DNA from: Gadus chalcogrammus
Lineage: Eukaryota > Chordata > Actinopteri > Gadiformes > Gadidae
Length of the DNA stretch: 64,000 nucleotides
Assembly: GCF_026213295.1 (NCBI RefSeq)
Contig: NC_079413.1
Coordinates: 15,117,657 to 15,181,656 of the forward strand
Reading direction: 5' to 3'
The position numbers were made by a program, and so were the translations under genes. Shown here in pieces: positions 11,601-21,758 of this stretch. Within the stretch, counting starts at the first letter, position 1. Every line of letters begins with the position of its first letter. Below the pieces are notes generated by a model. That model did no database searches, was not told where the DNA came from, and saw nothing but the letters and a program-made list of their open reading frames with translations.

Positions 11601-12304
11601 CTTCCACGTCATTCGACGCGATCCCCCGTTGCGATCGTCTGTTGCCAGGCAGGTTTGGAATGGATTACTATGGATGACGTAGGCCGGTACAATTTTCGCC
11701 CCCGGTACAATTTTTAACGTGACAGCCCCAAATCCTATGGCCCCAAAATCAGTGTATCTTCCGTTCAATCCATATCCGTTTGGAAATCAAAACACGAAAA
11801 GCGAAAAGTGACTTTTTAAAAAATCATCCTCGTTGGGATAGCTTGACCAGAAATTCATCACATGTATTGCTCTTTTAAAACATGTATACCGGTGTAATAG
11901 TCTCTGTATGAGCTTTTACCAATAATAAAGTCGAGAGAACAGTTTGGGAAAGCTGAGCGGTAGGGCAACCGCCTCCCCTCTGCCGCGTTCCCTCTTTGAA
12001 ATGAAGGGAGGCGACCAGCTGCTGCGCGGTGGAGGCGCGGAAACTCGCAATAATATCATATTCCAACCTAAATGGTTGTGCCGATTGCCAAACAACTGAT
12101 GGGCCCATGAGTTAACAATAATTAATAACATTAGCACACTTACCAGATGTGGAGATCTGTGGACTGTGTGTAGTAGACCATCTTCATTTTGTGTCTGCAG
12201 TTTTTGCATTTCACTTTTCTTTGCAGCAACCTTTCAAAAGGACAGCGGGGGAATGAAGGAGAAAGCTCCGATATGCCTACTGCTGGTAAGTTGGGTTGAC
12301 ACAT
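8663..12304 (-). CDS. Merlin/IS1016-type DD36E transposase, spliced
   Basis: Four coding exons on the minus strand join in frame: 12304-12144, 10505-10398, 10168-9961 and 9127-8663. All introns are GT-AG, giving 942 nt and 313 aa. Residues 33-61 form a zinc ribbon (CKNC and CRRKRC; the WECRRK junction is restored by splicing). A helix-rich segment follows (about 65-135), then the catalytic core with D150 in HIDESKF, D219 in VSDEWRAY and E256 in QNLERAW. The 36 residues between the second D and E give DD36E. The VNHS..YVDP.TG.HTQN block is typical of the ISXO2/IS1595-like DDE family to which Merlin belongs. No stop or frameshift is visible, so it may be active. The start ATG at 12304 is a choice; an in-frame ATG at 12352 would lengthen it. 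Expected role: nuclear binding and cut-and-paste transfer of the long-TIR element. Confidence 0.85.
11052..11732. mobile_element. Nonautonomous MITE in transposase intron 1
   Basis: A 0.68-kb element with inverted ends of about 55 bp: TTTGGGGCGGTGTCACGTTA... on the left and the complement ...TAACGTGACAGCCCCAAA on the right. Both continue into GTACCGGGGGCGAAAATTGT and CGGCCTACGTC. It encodes nothing. A GTTGCCAGGCAGGTTT block is repeated directly near each end (11,130 and 11,640). The family was not recognised and no clear target duplication was seen. Confidence 0.7.
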
Positions 12305-15300
12305 TTGTAAAGTTATTGTAATACTCAAACTGTTTCTGGCCGGGCTCGGCAAGAGCTAGTAACGTTAGCTTTGCTTAGCTGGGGGGTGACGACGTTAATA
12401 GCTGCTTGGCGACATCGTAGACTTTTCTTCCCATCTCGATATTCACATACTTTGGCGCATGTAGCAGTGTTGCGGGTGGTCATTGCCAACTGAATAATAG
12501 AGGATTGTCTGGATATCAACCAAAGGCTCATAATTAGCTTTAGACCATGAACCATAAAATTGTGGGACTTTTTATTAACGCCACCACAAGCGTTTAATTG
12601 CGAGACGGTGGCTAGACTACTTTTCAAAGTAATAATTCAGCTGCAATTAAGCAACTGTATTTCAACCAAAAACAGAAGCCCTTACCAGTGATATTTATCT
12701 ACATAATTTTTGCAGGTTTTTGTCTCGTGTGACCTGTGCGCCTATGAGCGCCTATCAAGGCGCATTTTAGTGTCATCAGATGGTATTACTCATGTATTTA
12801 GTGGTGTGACTTAAGGTGTATTCACACATGGAAAGTCCGTTGGTTCACTTGCTTTGGTCCAGACCAAATAGAATTTAGATTTTTTTTGTTTGGTGTGGTC
12901 CACTTTCATACTGCCCCTTTTGCAAGTGAACCAGCATTACGAAGCAAAACCACACGTGATCTGAGGTCATTCATTCATTGGACAGACATTCTGGGGTGGA
13001 GAGAAGCAGGAAGATCGAAATAAAAACTGCGAAATATATCATTGATATAATATGGGGTTAAAAATAATAAAAATGCCTACATCTAGCCTATAAATAAAGA
13101 AGAAAAACATCTAATTATTGTTGTTTCATATGTTTATAATATGTAGCCCTATGTCAATGCCACGTTATGTGGTTTGTAGCCTACGATGTGAAACATAATG
13201 TATAGCCTACTGTATTTTTGCTGCTGGACGCGCGGCTCGCGAGAAGAATAGGCTCAAGCTGAAACACAGCTGATTTAGCTGTGTATCAGCTGGGTGTCAG
13301 TTCGGCGCAGTTCAGCTCCAAACTGACACTGGGACAGTATTGACGGTCCCGTTGGGAAGAAAAATAAAAACACACACACTTCATGCAAAGCGCAGCGTGA
13401 ACCTGTTGGCACTGTAGGCTACGGGAGACGCTCCTCTCCATCTGATCGCTGAACATATCAGCATGTGTATTATGGCAAAAATCATAATCATAATCACGAT
13501 TATTTTGATTGACAGTGTAATCACGATTATTAAAGACAATATCCACAGTATTCAGGTGCCTAAAACAGGCGTACTCTGGAACCACGCTATGTAAAACACA
13601 TCCAGAGAGAGGAGGATTGTGCAGAAAAACACACCTTAACACATATTATGGTGGGGAAGAATTGATCCTTGTGTGGGATTATTTTTGTTGGACTCCGAGT
13701 TGCCTGACAGTGGCAGGTGCAGATTCATGTGCTTCATGAGGAGATTTGAATTTCTTCTATGCTTGTCAGTGTGTCCAGTCGAGACTTCAGTAGTATGTTT
13801 TATAGATCAACATTTTACTTTTCCTACAAGTTTGCCTCATATACTCTACTAACATGAATTTGTTATCTATCATGTCATATGTTGCAGTTGTTAATATGGA
13901 AAATATTATTTTTCAACTAGGCAAAGTCCAATGGAAGAAGCGGTCAGAAGAGCTGCAGACCCGGATCGAGTTGCTGGAGGAGGAGAATGCTTTACTGAAG
14001 CAGCAGCTTGAGCAAAGGCCTTCAGCAGAGCAAGGTTTGTAAAGCTAGAGTATAGTATTACCTGAGGACTTCAATACAGTTTTTTATGATCGCTTAACCA
14101 CAGTGGGCACAACTGGAGCGACACGTGCAAAACTCAGCATGCAGTTCCTGTGGACCAACCACTAGCTAATTTTTCATTGCTTAAACACAATTTTCAGAAC
14201 TCTACACACTTATCTCATGGCTTATATCACAACCTGCACAACACTGTGGATTTTCAGCACTTTGATCAAATGCTAACACACTGCTGTCACAACTGTAAAC
14301 CACACATTCAAAACAGAATGGACTTCATCCTGGTGCATTTTAAACACTGTGGATTAGGGCTTTGACTTCGAACTTCGTAATTCGAATATACCGGTAATTC
14401 GAATATCAAAAAATAAATCAACGAATATTAGGCAGCCCTTAATATTCGAACCTGTTATCGGCAGGCCAAGAGGAGAGACGTCGGAGAACCCGACGCAGTC
14501 TATTCATAATATTGTAATGACCACGGAAGAGGCAGTGAATGAAGTATTGATTAGACAGCGATTTATCAGAAACCCAATAAACCGTTGGAACACACAAGAC
14601 CGGTAACCATAGCAACGCCGGTAAACTAACCTTGCAAAACCCAATCCAGGGCTGAATCCGAATACTCATACTTATAGTATGCATTTTGTAGTACGCCACA
14701 AATATAGCGCGTCCGAATGCTCAGTACGCATTGTGTAGTACAGAAAACGTTAAAGAATGCGTACTACCCATTGGTACTACCGCCACAGTATACAACGGTA
14801 GGTCACTACGCTATCCCACAATGCAACCGGAGTCTGGTAACGAACGAAGAAGTGATGGCTGACCCGACACTACCAACAGCGGCTTAGAAAGACGTCGTAG
14901 AAAGCGGCGAAAAAAGAGTCATTAAAAAGAGTAAAAAAGTAAAGTAAGTCATCAAGTAAAAAGAGACATTTTTAATTTTATAGCAACGATGACAAGACGG
15001 AAAACAGGTAACTTATCAAGGTAGTTTTGCCGGCATCTGAGGGGAGATACGTCATCTCCAAACATCCGGTGGAGTTTCGGCGGTGTTCGGAAGCTTTCAG
15101 AAGCGTTCTACACATAGCTGTAGACCGTACTACACTTGACAGTGTAGTATGGTCTTCAGCTATGCGTAGAACGCTTCTGTTCAGTAGACACTGAACAGAA
15201 ATAGTATGTACTAAGTATTTGGATTCAGCCCAGGTCTTACTGAAGGCATTAAATGGTCAAAATACTATTAATAAATATTCGAATATATTCAAATATTAAT

Positions 15301-17343
15301 ATTAATAAACAAACGAACTTCGAATATGACTTTTGGGCAAAAGTCAAAGCCCTACTGTGGATTGCTATTTCAACTGAAACACAAGGTGTCTTGTTTTAGA
15401 CTTGTGAGTGAACATATACAGTATATAGGGAAAGTGCAAAAATACTTTCTTTTGGAAATGGACCAAGGAAGAAAGGTTGGTGGAGGGAGAAGAGTGGCAG
15501 TGAGAGTGTGGATGTGTTCTGAGTGACATTATGTGTCATCGCGATGAGGCTGGTTCATAGTGTTTACTGCTCTGAGCCTATTTTGCAGGTGATGTGAACT
15601 GTTCAGCTCCAGTGACTGTTGGTAGTGCAGACTGTAGTTAGATTTTTGCACATTGAGCTCCAGTTGTGCCCATAACTGGAGCTCAATGTGGGTTTTTTTC
15701 AGGTTAGCGATCGAAAAAAAACTGTAATGTATGTGGCTTCACTACAACAATCACAATATTGGAGTTCACCCATTGTAGGAGGGTCACTCTACGTCACAAC
15801 ATCTGATAGACATCAGCATATCAGGTGGGCACTATTCACACCTGCGCCTTACAGGTGAACGCTGCAAAGCCAGCCAGCTGCGCTCTTTTAAAAATTACAC
15901 AACTGTTACGGTAACACCCTTAACTCTACCGGCAGTGGTTCGGAATGAGGAGGACACCGATTCTTGACAGGCTTACTTTATTCCCGTTGCACTCACTTTA
16001 CAGTTGGTTGCATTAGCTTATGCTGCTTTCTCTCGCTTGCATTTACACACCCAGACACATGCTACCGCTCGCTCTCCTCGCTCGTCCATTCACTCACTGA
16101 AATCCCTCAAACAACAACACACTGCCATTCTCGCTCACTCACTCAGGCTACTCTGTCTCATAACACTACTATCAAGATACATCATCTACTTCCGAATTGC
16201 CCTCCAACAATTTAAAATCAGAAAAATCCTCCACCTCAAACAACACATCTGTGTGACATGAGCTCACATCGTGTAGCGATAGCGCCCTTAGACTCTCTGT
16301 CACTCTGCTTTTCAAGGAAGTTATATCATTTAGATCTTCCTGAGTGACAGCTAGATTAACCCAGTGTCCTTTACAGCCACCTCCTTCCTAACTGAGCCGT
16401 CAGAACCTTGGTCAGAACGCATTTTTCAAAATTGTGCAGTGTGACAAGTTATGCTGAGACTGGGGGTAAAGTTACCCTTAAAAGTTGTTTTAAGTGCTTT
16501 TTTCTGCTTTTCGTCATTTCCTAGGTGACACAGTGGACAACACTGACCCCGAACCAGAGTCAAACACTGACGCAAGTAGCAGCTCCAGCACAGACTCAGA
16601 TTCCAGCAGCAGCAGCTCTTCCTCCTCTGATGGCCGAAAAAAAAAGAGGAAGCACAAGAAAAAAGCAAAAAAAAGGAGCAAAAAGTCGAAGAAGTCGAAG
16701 AAGTCAAAGGCCAAAGGATATCGTGGTAAAGTAAATGATATAATTGTCCTGTATTTCTTTAGGTTCAGAAATTACATATACAGTGCTGCTTGAAAGTTTG
16801 TGAACCCCTTGACCATTTTGGAATTGTATTGTGTTTAACCATTATTAACTCATTTTTTATCAATACCAGTACTTTTTTTTTAAATAACAGAATTGTTTAT
16901 CAATTCAACATTTTTCTTTTCCGGAAATCAATTGTTAAAACAGATCAAACAAATGATTTGCCAACTGTTGAGCAGTATCGAGCAGGTAAACACAATCAGG
17001 TGGGCCAAATTGAGTGATGAAATGGATTTTTTTTCCATTTTCAGTGACAACCATATCGGATGTGGTGAAGCGGTACCGCCAGGTCCTTCGAATAATGGAA
17101 AGGGGACACACAATGTCAAGGGCATTCGCAAAGGCAGGCGTCTCAAGAAATGCTGTGAAGGACACCGCCGCAATCGCGGAACTGTACATAGCTGACAGAA
17201 GTGTCCTGGAGGAGATAAAGGGCAAAAAGACGCTCCTCCATTTATCAAAGGTCTGCGACTCAAAAATAGTTGGAGAGCTTTCTTTGAAGATTGATGAACT
17301 TAAAAAGAAAAAGAAACTGATACCATTCACCAAAAGAGGCTGA
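12273..17343 (+). CDS. CCDC106-like coiled-coil nuclear protein carried by the transposon
   Basis: Coding exons at 12273-12285, 13921-14034, 16525-16725 and 17045-17343 join through GT-AG introns with matching phases to 627 nt, 208 aa. Residues about 7-40 form a leucine-rich coiled coil (RIELLEEENALLKQQLEQ). Residues about 50-73 are a Ser/Asp acidic tract. Residues about 75-108 are a very basic Lys/Arg stretch that should direct the protein to the nucleus. Residues 110-208 form a compact domain with VVKRYRQVLRIMERGHTMSR and VSRNAVKDTAAIAEL motifs, recalling the C-terminal part of CCDC106. Mammalian CCDC106 is a nuclear p53-binding protein. The first exon lies antisense inside the first exon of the transposase, and the stop codon abuts the right inverted repeat, which supplies the 3' UTR. 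Its role in transposition is unknown. The tiny first exon (MPTAG) is the weakest part of the model. Confidence 0.75.
12815..13635. mobile_element. TTAA-flanked MITE in the CCDC106-like gene, intron 1
   Basis: TTAA at 12811-12814 and 13636-13639 flank ends GGTGTATTCACAC and the inverted GAAAAACACACC. It encodes nothing recognisable. It resembles dispersed piggyBac/Kolobok-type MITEs, inferred from the TTAA only. Confidence 0.55.
14355..15354. mobile_element. hAT-type MITE with perfect 8-bp duplication
   Basis: Ends TAGGGCTTTGACTT and AAGTCAAAGCCCTA are flanked by CTGTGGAT at 14347-14354 and 15355-15362. Subterminal AATTCGAATAT repeats are present. A second, 5'-truncated copy of the same family lies at about 49,690-50,076. 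It contains the smaller element 14650-15230. Confidence 0.8.
14650..15230. mobile_element. Inner element with 3-bp duplication (Harbinger-like)
   Basis: Ends GGCTGAATCCGAATACT and AGTATTTGGATTCAGCC, flanked by CAG on both sides. The sister hAT copy near 49,953 has a single CAG at the homologous point (TCCAGGTCTTACTGAAGG), which serves as a natural empty site. A 3-bp duplication fits PIF/Harbinger-like elements; the family is inferred. Confidence 0.7.
15727..16520. other. Intron 2 sequence, no gene recognised
   Basis: Remaining intronic sequence of the CCDC106-like gene. Around 15,960-16,150 it is rich in CACTCAC/CTCGCTC-type pyrimidine runs. Short open frames at 15964-16261 have no motif and are not called. 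Confidence 0.4.
16781..17000 (+). repeat. Tc1/mariner-type element end in intron 3
   Basis: CAGTGCTGCTTGAAAGTTTG preceded by TA is a well-known terminus of a fish Tc1/mariner family. The opposite end is absent; the right limit is approximate. Confidence 0.5.
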
Positions 17344-17344
17344 G

Positions 17345-18852
17345 GCTGAAATGGACAGAGGAGAAAGGGGAAAGTGTTTATTTATTTAAAAAAAAAAATA
17401 ATGTTTTTGTTTTATTTGTTCAAACGGTTTATAGTATTCTTGTTTCTTTTGACTCTTAGTTTATTTAAAAAAAAAAAAATGTTTTTGTTTTATTTGTTCA
17501 AACGGTATATAGTATTCTTGTTTCTTTTGACTCTTAGTTTTTTTTAAATAATAAAGTTGCTTTCTTCTCTGATATGCTGCTTATGTGTTGTTTATTTCAC
17601 TTTGCGGTCATCCAGTTTTACTGATCAGTTGAGCAAAACTTGTCTCTATTTTGTACTGTTACTAGTTTGTAGACCGCTACTGTTCTCAACTGTTTTCACT
17701 TTAATTTGACAGTCCTAAGACCTCTACTAATGCTTAGTTGAACATCGACTGATAGTTTGTTGAGAATCAACTATTTTCTCTGTTTTGCTCTGTTAATAGT
17801 GTGTAGACACTAAACTGTTTTCACTTTAATTTGACAGTCCTAAGACCTCTCTACTAATGCTTAGTTGAACATCGACTGATAGTTTGTTGAGAATGAACTA
17901 TTTTCTCTGTTTTGCTCTGTTAATAGTGTGTAGACACTAAACTGTTTTCACTTTAATTTGACAGTCCTAAGACCTCTCTACTAATGCTTAGTTGAATATT
18001 GACTGATAGTTTGTCGACAGTCATATGACAATCAACAGGTTGTCACCTACACAGGGTGCCTATTGATTGATAAAATATTCTCATCTTTATTTTACAATGA
18101 ACATATCTGATCAACAGAGGGTTGAATGTTCATTCATTAGATGTGTTCCTTGTGAGTGGAGGGTAAGTTGATCCATATGAAACGTAAGTTGAGAATTGGT
18201 TAATAACAGCAGTTGATAGTCAACTTACTAGAAGTTGACACTCAACTGATAGTTGAATATTTGTAAAGAACATGTAGTAAAAAGCACAATGTCTGTTGCA
18301 GACTGTTTTTGTAAAAACAAATGAACGAAATAAAAATATACTATAGTCAACTAACACTTAGTTGAATGCATGTTACATATTTGTTGACAAGCTCTGTAGA
18401 GTATCAACTAACTCACTGTTGAATATCAACTAAACGCCAGCTAATAATGCAACGTGTAGTTAACTTAGTTAGTTGAATGCTTGTTTCTTATCTGTTGAAA
18501 GCTTTGTTGATTATCAACTAACCATCTACTAATAATGCAACTAATAGTTAACTGACAGTTAGTTGAATGCATGCTACGTGTACAAAACAACATCTACTAA
18601 TAGCGCAACTTATAGTTAACAGACAGTTAGTTGAATCCATGTTTCTTATCTGTTGAACAAGCTCTGTCAAATATCAACTAACCATCTACTAATAGTGCAA
18701 CTTATAGTTAACTTACAGTTAGTTGAATACATGTTGCTTATCAGTTGAGATAGTTCGGTTGAATGTCAACTCATTCACTGTTGACATGCAACTGCATATC
18801 TACTGATGGCTTGTTGAGTGTCAACAGTGGACTATCAAACTAAAGTGTTACC
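17345..18852 (-). repeat. Right terminal inverted repeat (about 1.51 kb)
   Basis: Inverted complement of 6860-8633. It is shorter because it has three, not five, copies of the CAGTCCTAAGACCTCT unit. It begins 1-2 bp after the stop codon of the CCDC106-like gene. A local duplication of an 85-bp A/T-rich piece (ATGTTTTTGTTTTATTTGTT twice, near 17,401 and 17,480) is present only on this side. Confidence 0.85.
17550..17555 (+). terminator. Poly(A) signal of the CCDC106-like gene
   Basis: AATAAA about 207 bp after the stop codon, inside the right inverted repeat, mirror image of the signal serving the transposase. Confidence 0.55.
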
Positions 18853-18860
18853 GAAATGTT
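18853..18860. repeat. Right 8-bp target site duplication of the Merlin-like element
   Basis: GAAATGTT, identical to 6852-6859, directly after the terminal GTGTTACC. Confidence 0.9.
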
Positions 18861-19146
18861 TTGTGAAATGATTATCAAGCAGTCTTGCGGTATCAGCTTG
18901 GTAGATGGAACAGCCACTGAGGTGTCCGATAGGCGGAGATCTAGATCAGCGGGAGTGGCCAGCAAAGCAGTGCATCGTGGTGCATGGTGGGAGTTGTTGT
19001 CTTCCATCCATAAGCACAAAAAAATCACTTTCTGCATTTTCTCGGTCAAGACGGCACCAAATTAGAATTTTATTTTTTTATCCGACTACATATAGGACCC
19101 AATTTCAATACATATTCATGCCTCCACCAGTGAAATGCTCCTTTAA
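18861..19146. other. No gene recognised
   Basis: Short stretch between the Merlin-like element and an older hAT fragment. Open frames here are antisense pairs without motifs. Confidence 0.4.
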
Positions 19147-19500
19147 GTAAATTTGCATGAAATCATGCAGGTCTACATATAACTTGGCGTTAGATTTAAT
19201 AGGTTACAACGGTGGACTGAAATCACTTCATGGCACGATGTGACCGCTCTCTAAATAAGTAAACAAAGAGAAGTTTCTTATTTTTTAAACACAACATGTG
19301 TGGAAGCTAACATTCAGCCTCAGTCTGAGCTAGGATGATTTTTCTGAGCCCCCCGAAAACCAGGCCGCGTGCCTGGCAAAAAGAGGCCTGTTCACGATTC
19401 TGATTATAATTTGGGCAAGTGAACATCACATTCGGGCAAGTTGAACCTGACCTGTACTTGCCCGATGGGCAAGTGCTTTTGAAACCATAGTGTCAACACC
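19147..19500 (-). repeat. End fragment of the hAT-like element family of 27.8-29.5 kb
   Basis: Inverted complement of the first 350 bp of the element at 27799-29541. Shared landmarks are CTTGCCCGATGGGCAAGTGC and CACAACATGTGTGGAAGCTA. It ends in GTGTCAACACCTG, a mutated terminal repeat. It directly abuts the hAT transposase remnant that follows, suggesting both come from one older autonomous copy. Confidence 0.75.
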
Positions 19501-20093
19501 TGCTTACTGTCTGACATGTTCGAAGAGATTCTCCAAGAGAGCAATCCAAATACCAGTCAGAAGACAAGCTCAACAGCTGGATGCTTTTCTATCAGAAGTC
19601 CCCATCCCCAGGAGCATTAACCCTCTCGGATATTGGAGGGCAAATCAAGGCCGCTTTCCCGACCTGGCACAGACGGCACGCAGGTTAGCTATTTAGGAAA
19701 TGGAATTAAATATGTTATTCATAAAGTTCTTGTTAGGCTATATATTTTGAACTATTATACTATACTTATATACTATAGTGTGTAAAAATAGAAGGCATAT
19801 ACCGACATTCAAAAATGTAATTATTTCTTAGGCAGAAAAGAAAAACATGCCATCAATAAAAATAAAAAGACCTACAAAAAACAGATAGCCTACAATGTCG
19901 ATGCTATGAGATAACTGTTTTGATTCTCTGTTCCCATCCTAGATACTTGTCTGCTCCATGCACAAGCACCGATAGCAAGAGAGAGTTTAGCGCTGCTTCT
20001 CATGTCATCGATGAGAAGAGGAACAGACTTTCATGTGACAAAGCAGAGAAGCTCCTTTTCATCAAGAAGCACCTGCCACTTTTCCTGAAGTAG
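19501..20093 (+). pseudogene. hAT transposase C-terminal (hATC dimerisation) remnant
   Basis: Two pieces read on the plus strand: about 19,501-19,684 and, after a likely intron ending in AG near 19,942, 19,943-20,093. The second piece contains STDSKREFSAASHVIDEKRN followed by NRLS..KAEKLLFIKKHLP and a stop, the hallmark hATC dimerisation region of hAT transposases. In the first piece the reading frame shifts: an FEEILQESN-type segment and a PLGYWRANQGRFPDLAQTAR segment lie in different frames. The copy is therefore dead. Upstream catalytic parts are absent. It sits next to a terminal fragment of the hAT-like family at 19147-19500 and may show which autonomous element mobilised that family. 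Confidence 0.75.
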
Positions 20094-20094
20094 A

Positions 20095-20507
20095 CTTAAT
20101 TTATATTATATTTCTCCAGCTGTGTTTATTCCAAGGGTAGCCTTTTGTATGCGTAGCGACCGAAACGGGTGTTAAAGGTGCACAGCGCTGAACTTTCTTT
20201 GTCCAACTTGACCTGCCAGTATCCACATTGAGCATCTAGTGTGCTGAACACTTTTGCTCCAGCCTTCCGAGCCATCACTTCTTCGATCGTCCTCATGGGG
20301 TAGTGCTCCCTTTCAATAGCGGCATTCAAGTCCTTGGGGTCCATGCATATCCGGATTTTCAGTTTTTCTGGTTTCCATACTGTGACCATGCTGCTTACCC
20401 ACGGCCTGGGTTCTGTTACTTTTTCAATGACGTCCAGGTTTTTCCATTCTTCTCAGTTCTGCCTTTACTTTGTCTCTCAAGGCCACGGGGACCTTCCTTG
20501 GTACATG
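20095..20507 (-). pseudogene. Second Ty3/gypsy element: reverse transcriptase fragment
   Basis: The minus strand encodes a reverse transcriptase N-terminal half (20126-20389). Motifs are RICMDPKDLNAAIEREHYPM and KVFSTLDAQCGYWQVKLDKE, with the FNTRFGRYAYKRLP block near its end. Just upstream (20390-20507) the frame continues in other phases through a stop, so it is inactivated. The fragment is cut at 20507/20508 by the LTR of the neighbouring gypsy element. The 5' end of a gypsy element of matching orientation reappears at about 31,855-32,842, so both are probably parts of one interrupted element; gag and most of pol are missing. Confidence 0.75.
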
Positions 20508-21442
20508 TGTAACCGATGTCTTTCTGTGTTGTGTCTTGTATCTTTGAGTGAGGCACACACAGGAGTCGAGTACTGGAGGTTTATTCTTTCCAAAGGAGAC
20601 AAAACAACACGGGCGTCACACACAATCCGGGATATCACTCTCCACTCAGCTCCGTGCATCAGCGCTCACTCACTCACGCTAGCTTAATATATCCTGTGAC
20701 TTTCAATGAATACATGCAGGGAATAAATTATAAAAATGTAAACAAAGCATAAAATGATCTCAAATAAATAAATAAAATAAAAAGACAGTATATTAAATAT
20801 ATACACTAATAAAGGAAATAAAATATAATAGAATCGTCATTTTCCTCACACTCATTTTACATATTTTACCATAAACAAGGCACATAACAGGCATACCTTT
20901 CCAAAGGAGACAAAACAACACGGGCGTCACACACAATCCGGGGTATCACTCTCCACTCTACAAAACAAAGGAAGCAAACAATTGACCACACATACCGGAT
21001 AAAACAACCGCATTTGAAATATCAAGGCGGGAAAAAAACTAAGCTACCACCGGCTCAAGCTAGGTTACGAGTTAATCAAAATCCACCCTTCCAACAGTTC
21101 AATTAAATTGTCTACGCACCAGACTTTCTCCCGCGTGTCTAAAAGCACGTCGCAAAGCAGTGTGAACCACCACAGCCGTTCAAGGGCAACAAACAAGGGG
21201 TTAACATAAAAATCTAACGGAGAGACACAAACGGAATTCACCAGCTCCGTGCATCAGCGCTCACTGACGCTAGACACACAGGTGCAACGCCAAACCACTC
21301 CCCAGGGAAACAAAAGGCATGCCATATGAAACAACGAAATCAACTTACTTAGGAACCAATATTTGGTGGAGTTCACAATAAAAAAGGTATGAACAATGAT
21401 AAAAAAATAAAACAAAATCAAATTAAATTTAGCTCGGCTACA
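20508..21442 (-). repeat. Gypsy 3' LTR, 935 bp
   Basis: On the element strand it begins TGTAGCCGAGC and ends CGGTTACA (TG...CA). Its inner boundary is fixed by the adjacent polypurine tract and its outer one by homology with the 5' LTR start at 26491. The two LTRs share long blocks such as GGAGTCGAGTACTGGAGG-type sequence with only scattered differences, so the insertion is not very old. Confidence 0.85.
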
Positions 21443-21454
21443 TACTCCCCTCTG
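21443..21454 (-). promoter_or_regulatory. Polypurine tract
   Basis: On the element strand CAGAGGGGAGTA lies immediately before the 3' LTR start TGTAGCC. This is the expected plus-strand priming site and defines the LTR edge. Confidence 0.75.
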
Positions 21455-21758
21455 AACTTCACCAAAATACATTAAGACTTTAGCAGAACACTCCCAATAC
21501 ATTCACGTTATGCAACTCATTAGTTACTCATATTACTGAGAAAATGGCCGAGGGCTGCGCAACCCTCCAGGGTACACTTGCAAAAAAGGGTGCCTTTTAC
21601 ACCACCTTACACATTACTTCATAAAGGTAATACTTAAATATACCTTTCAAAAGAAGGAGTACCTAATATTTATCACTGCTACTCTAACACATTTTCAACC
21701 CAAACACTGGATTAAAGAATTGTCTCAAGGTACTTGATGGCTTACAGAGGTTCATCAC

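Larger units (their letters stand above)
14077..15724. mobile_element. Tc1/mariner-type MITE in intron 2, interrupted by a hAT element
   Basis: Flanked by TA at 14075-14076 and 15725-15726. The ends are CAGTTTTTTATGATCGCTTA on the left and ...GCGATCGAAAAAAAACTG on the right, with GGGCACAACTGG-type subterminal repeats. It carries the 1-kb hAT element 14355-15354 in its middle. Confidence 0.65.
6860..18852. mobile_element. 12-kb Merlin (IS1016-type) DNA transposon with CCDC106-like passenger gene
   Basis: An 11,993-bp unit flanked by the perfect 8-bp duplication GAAATGTT. It begins GGTAACACTTTAGTTTGATA and ends with the inverted complement. The terminal inverted repeats are very long (6860-8633 and 17345-18852). 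Inside lie two divergent, spliced genes: a DD36E transposase (minus) and a CCDC106-like protein (plus). Smaller elements have inserted into its introns: 11052-11732, 12815-13635, 14077-15724 (which itself holds two more) and a Tc1-type end near 16781. Without these the core would be about 8.5 kb. Described Merlin elements are, to my knowledge, much shorter and single-gene, so size and gene content are unusual. Assignment rests on the transposase motifs plus target-duplication length. Confidence 0.88.

Noticed and set aside
12325..12627. 100-codon minus-strand frame with an HTH-like LKLIMSLWLISRQSSIIQLA segment
   Set aside because: It faintly resembles the HTH of ISXO2-type transposases but lies upstream of the zinc ribbon, the wrong order for Merlin, and cannot be joined convincingly. 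It could be an extra N-terminal exon.
20303..20687. Plus-strand frames of 69 and 117 codons at the gypsy junction
   Set aside because: Antisense shadows of the RT fragment and LTR.
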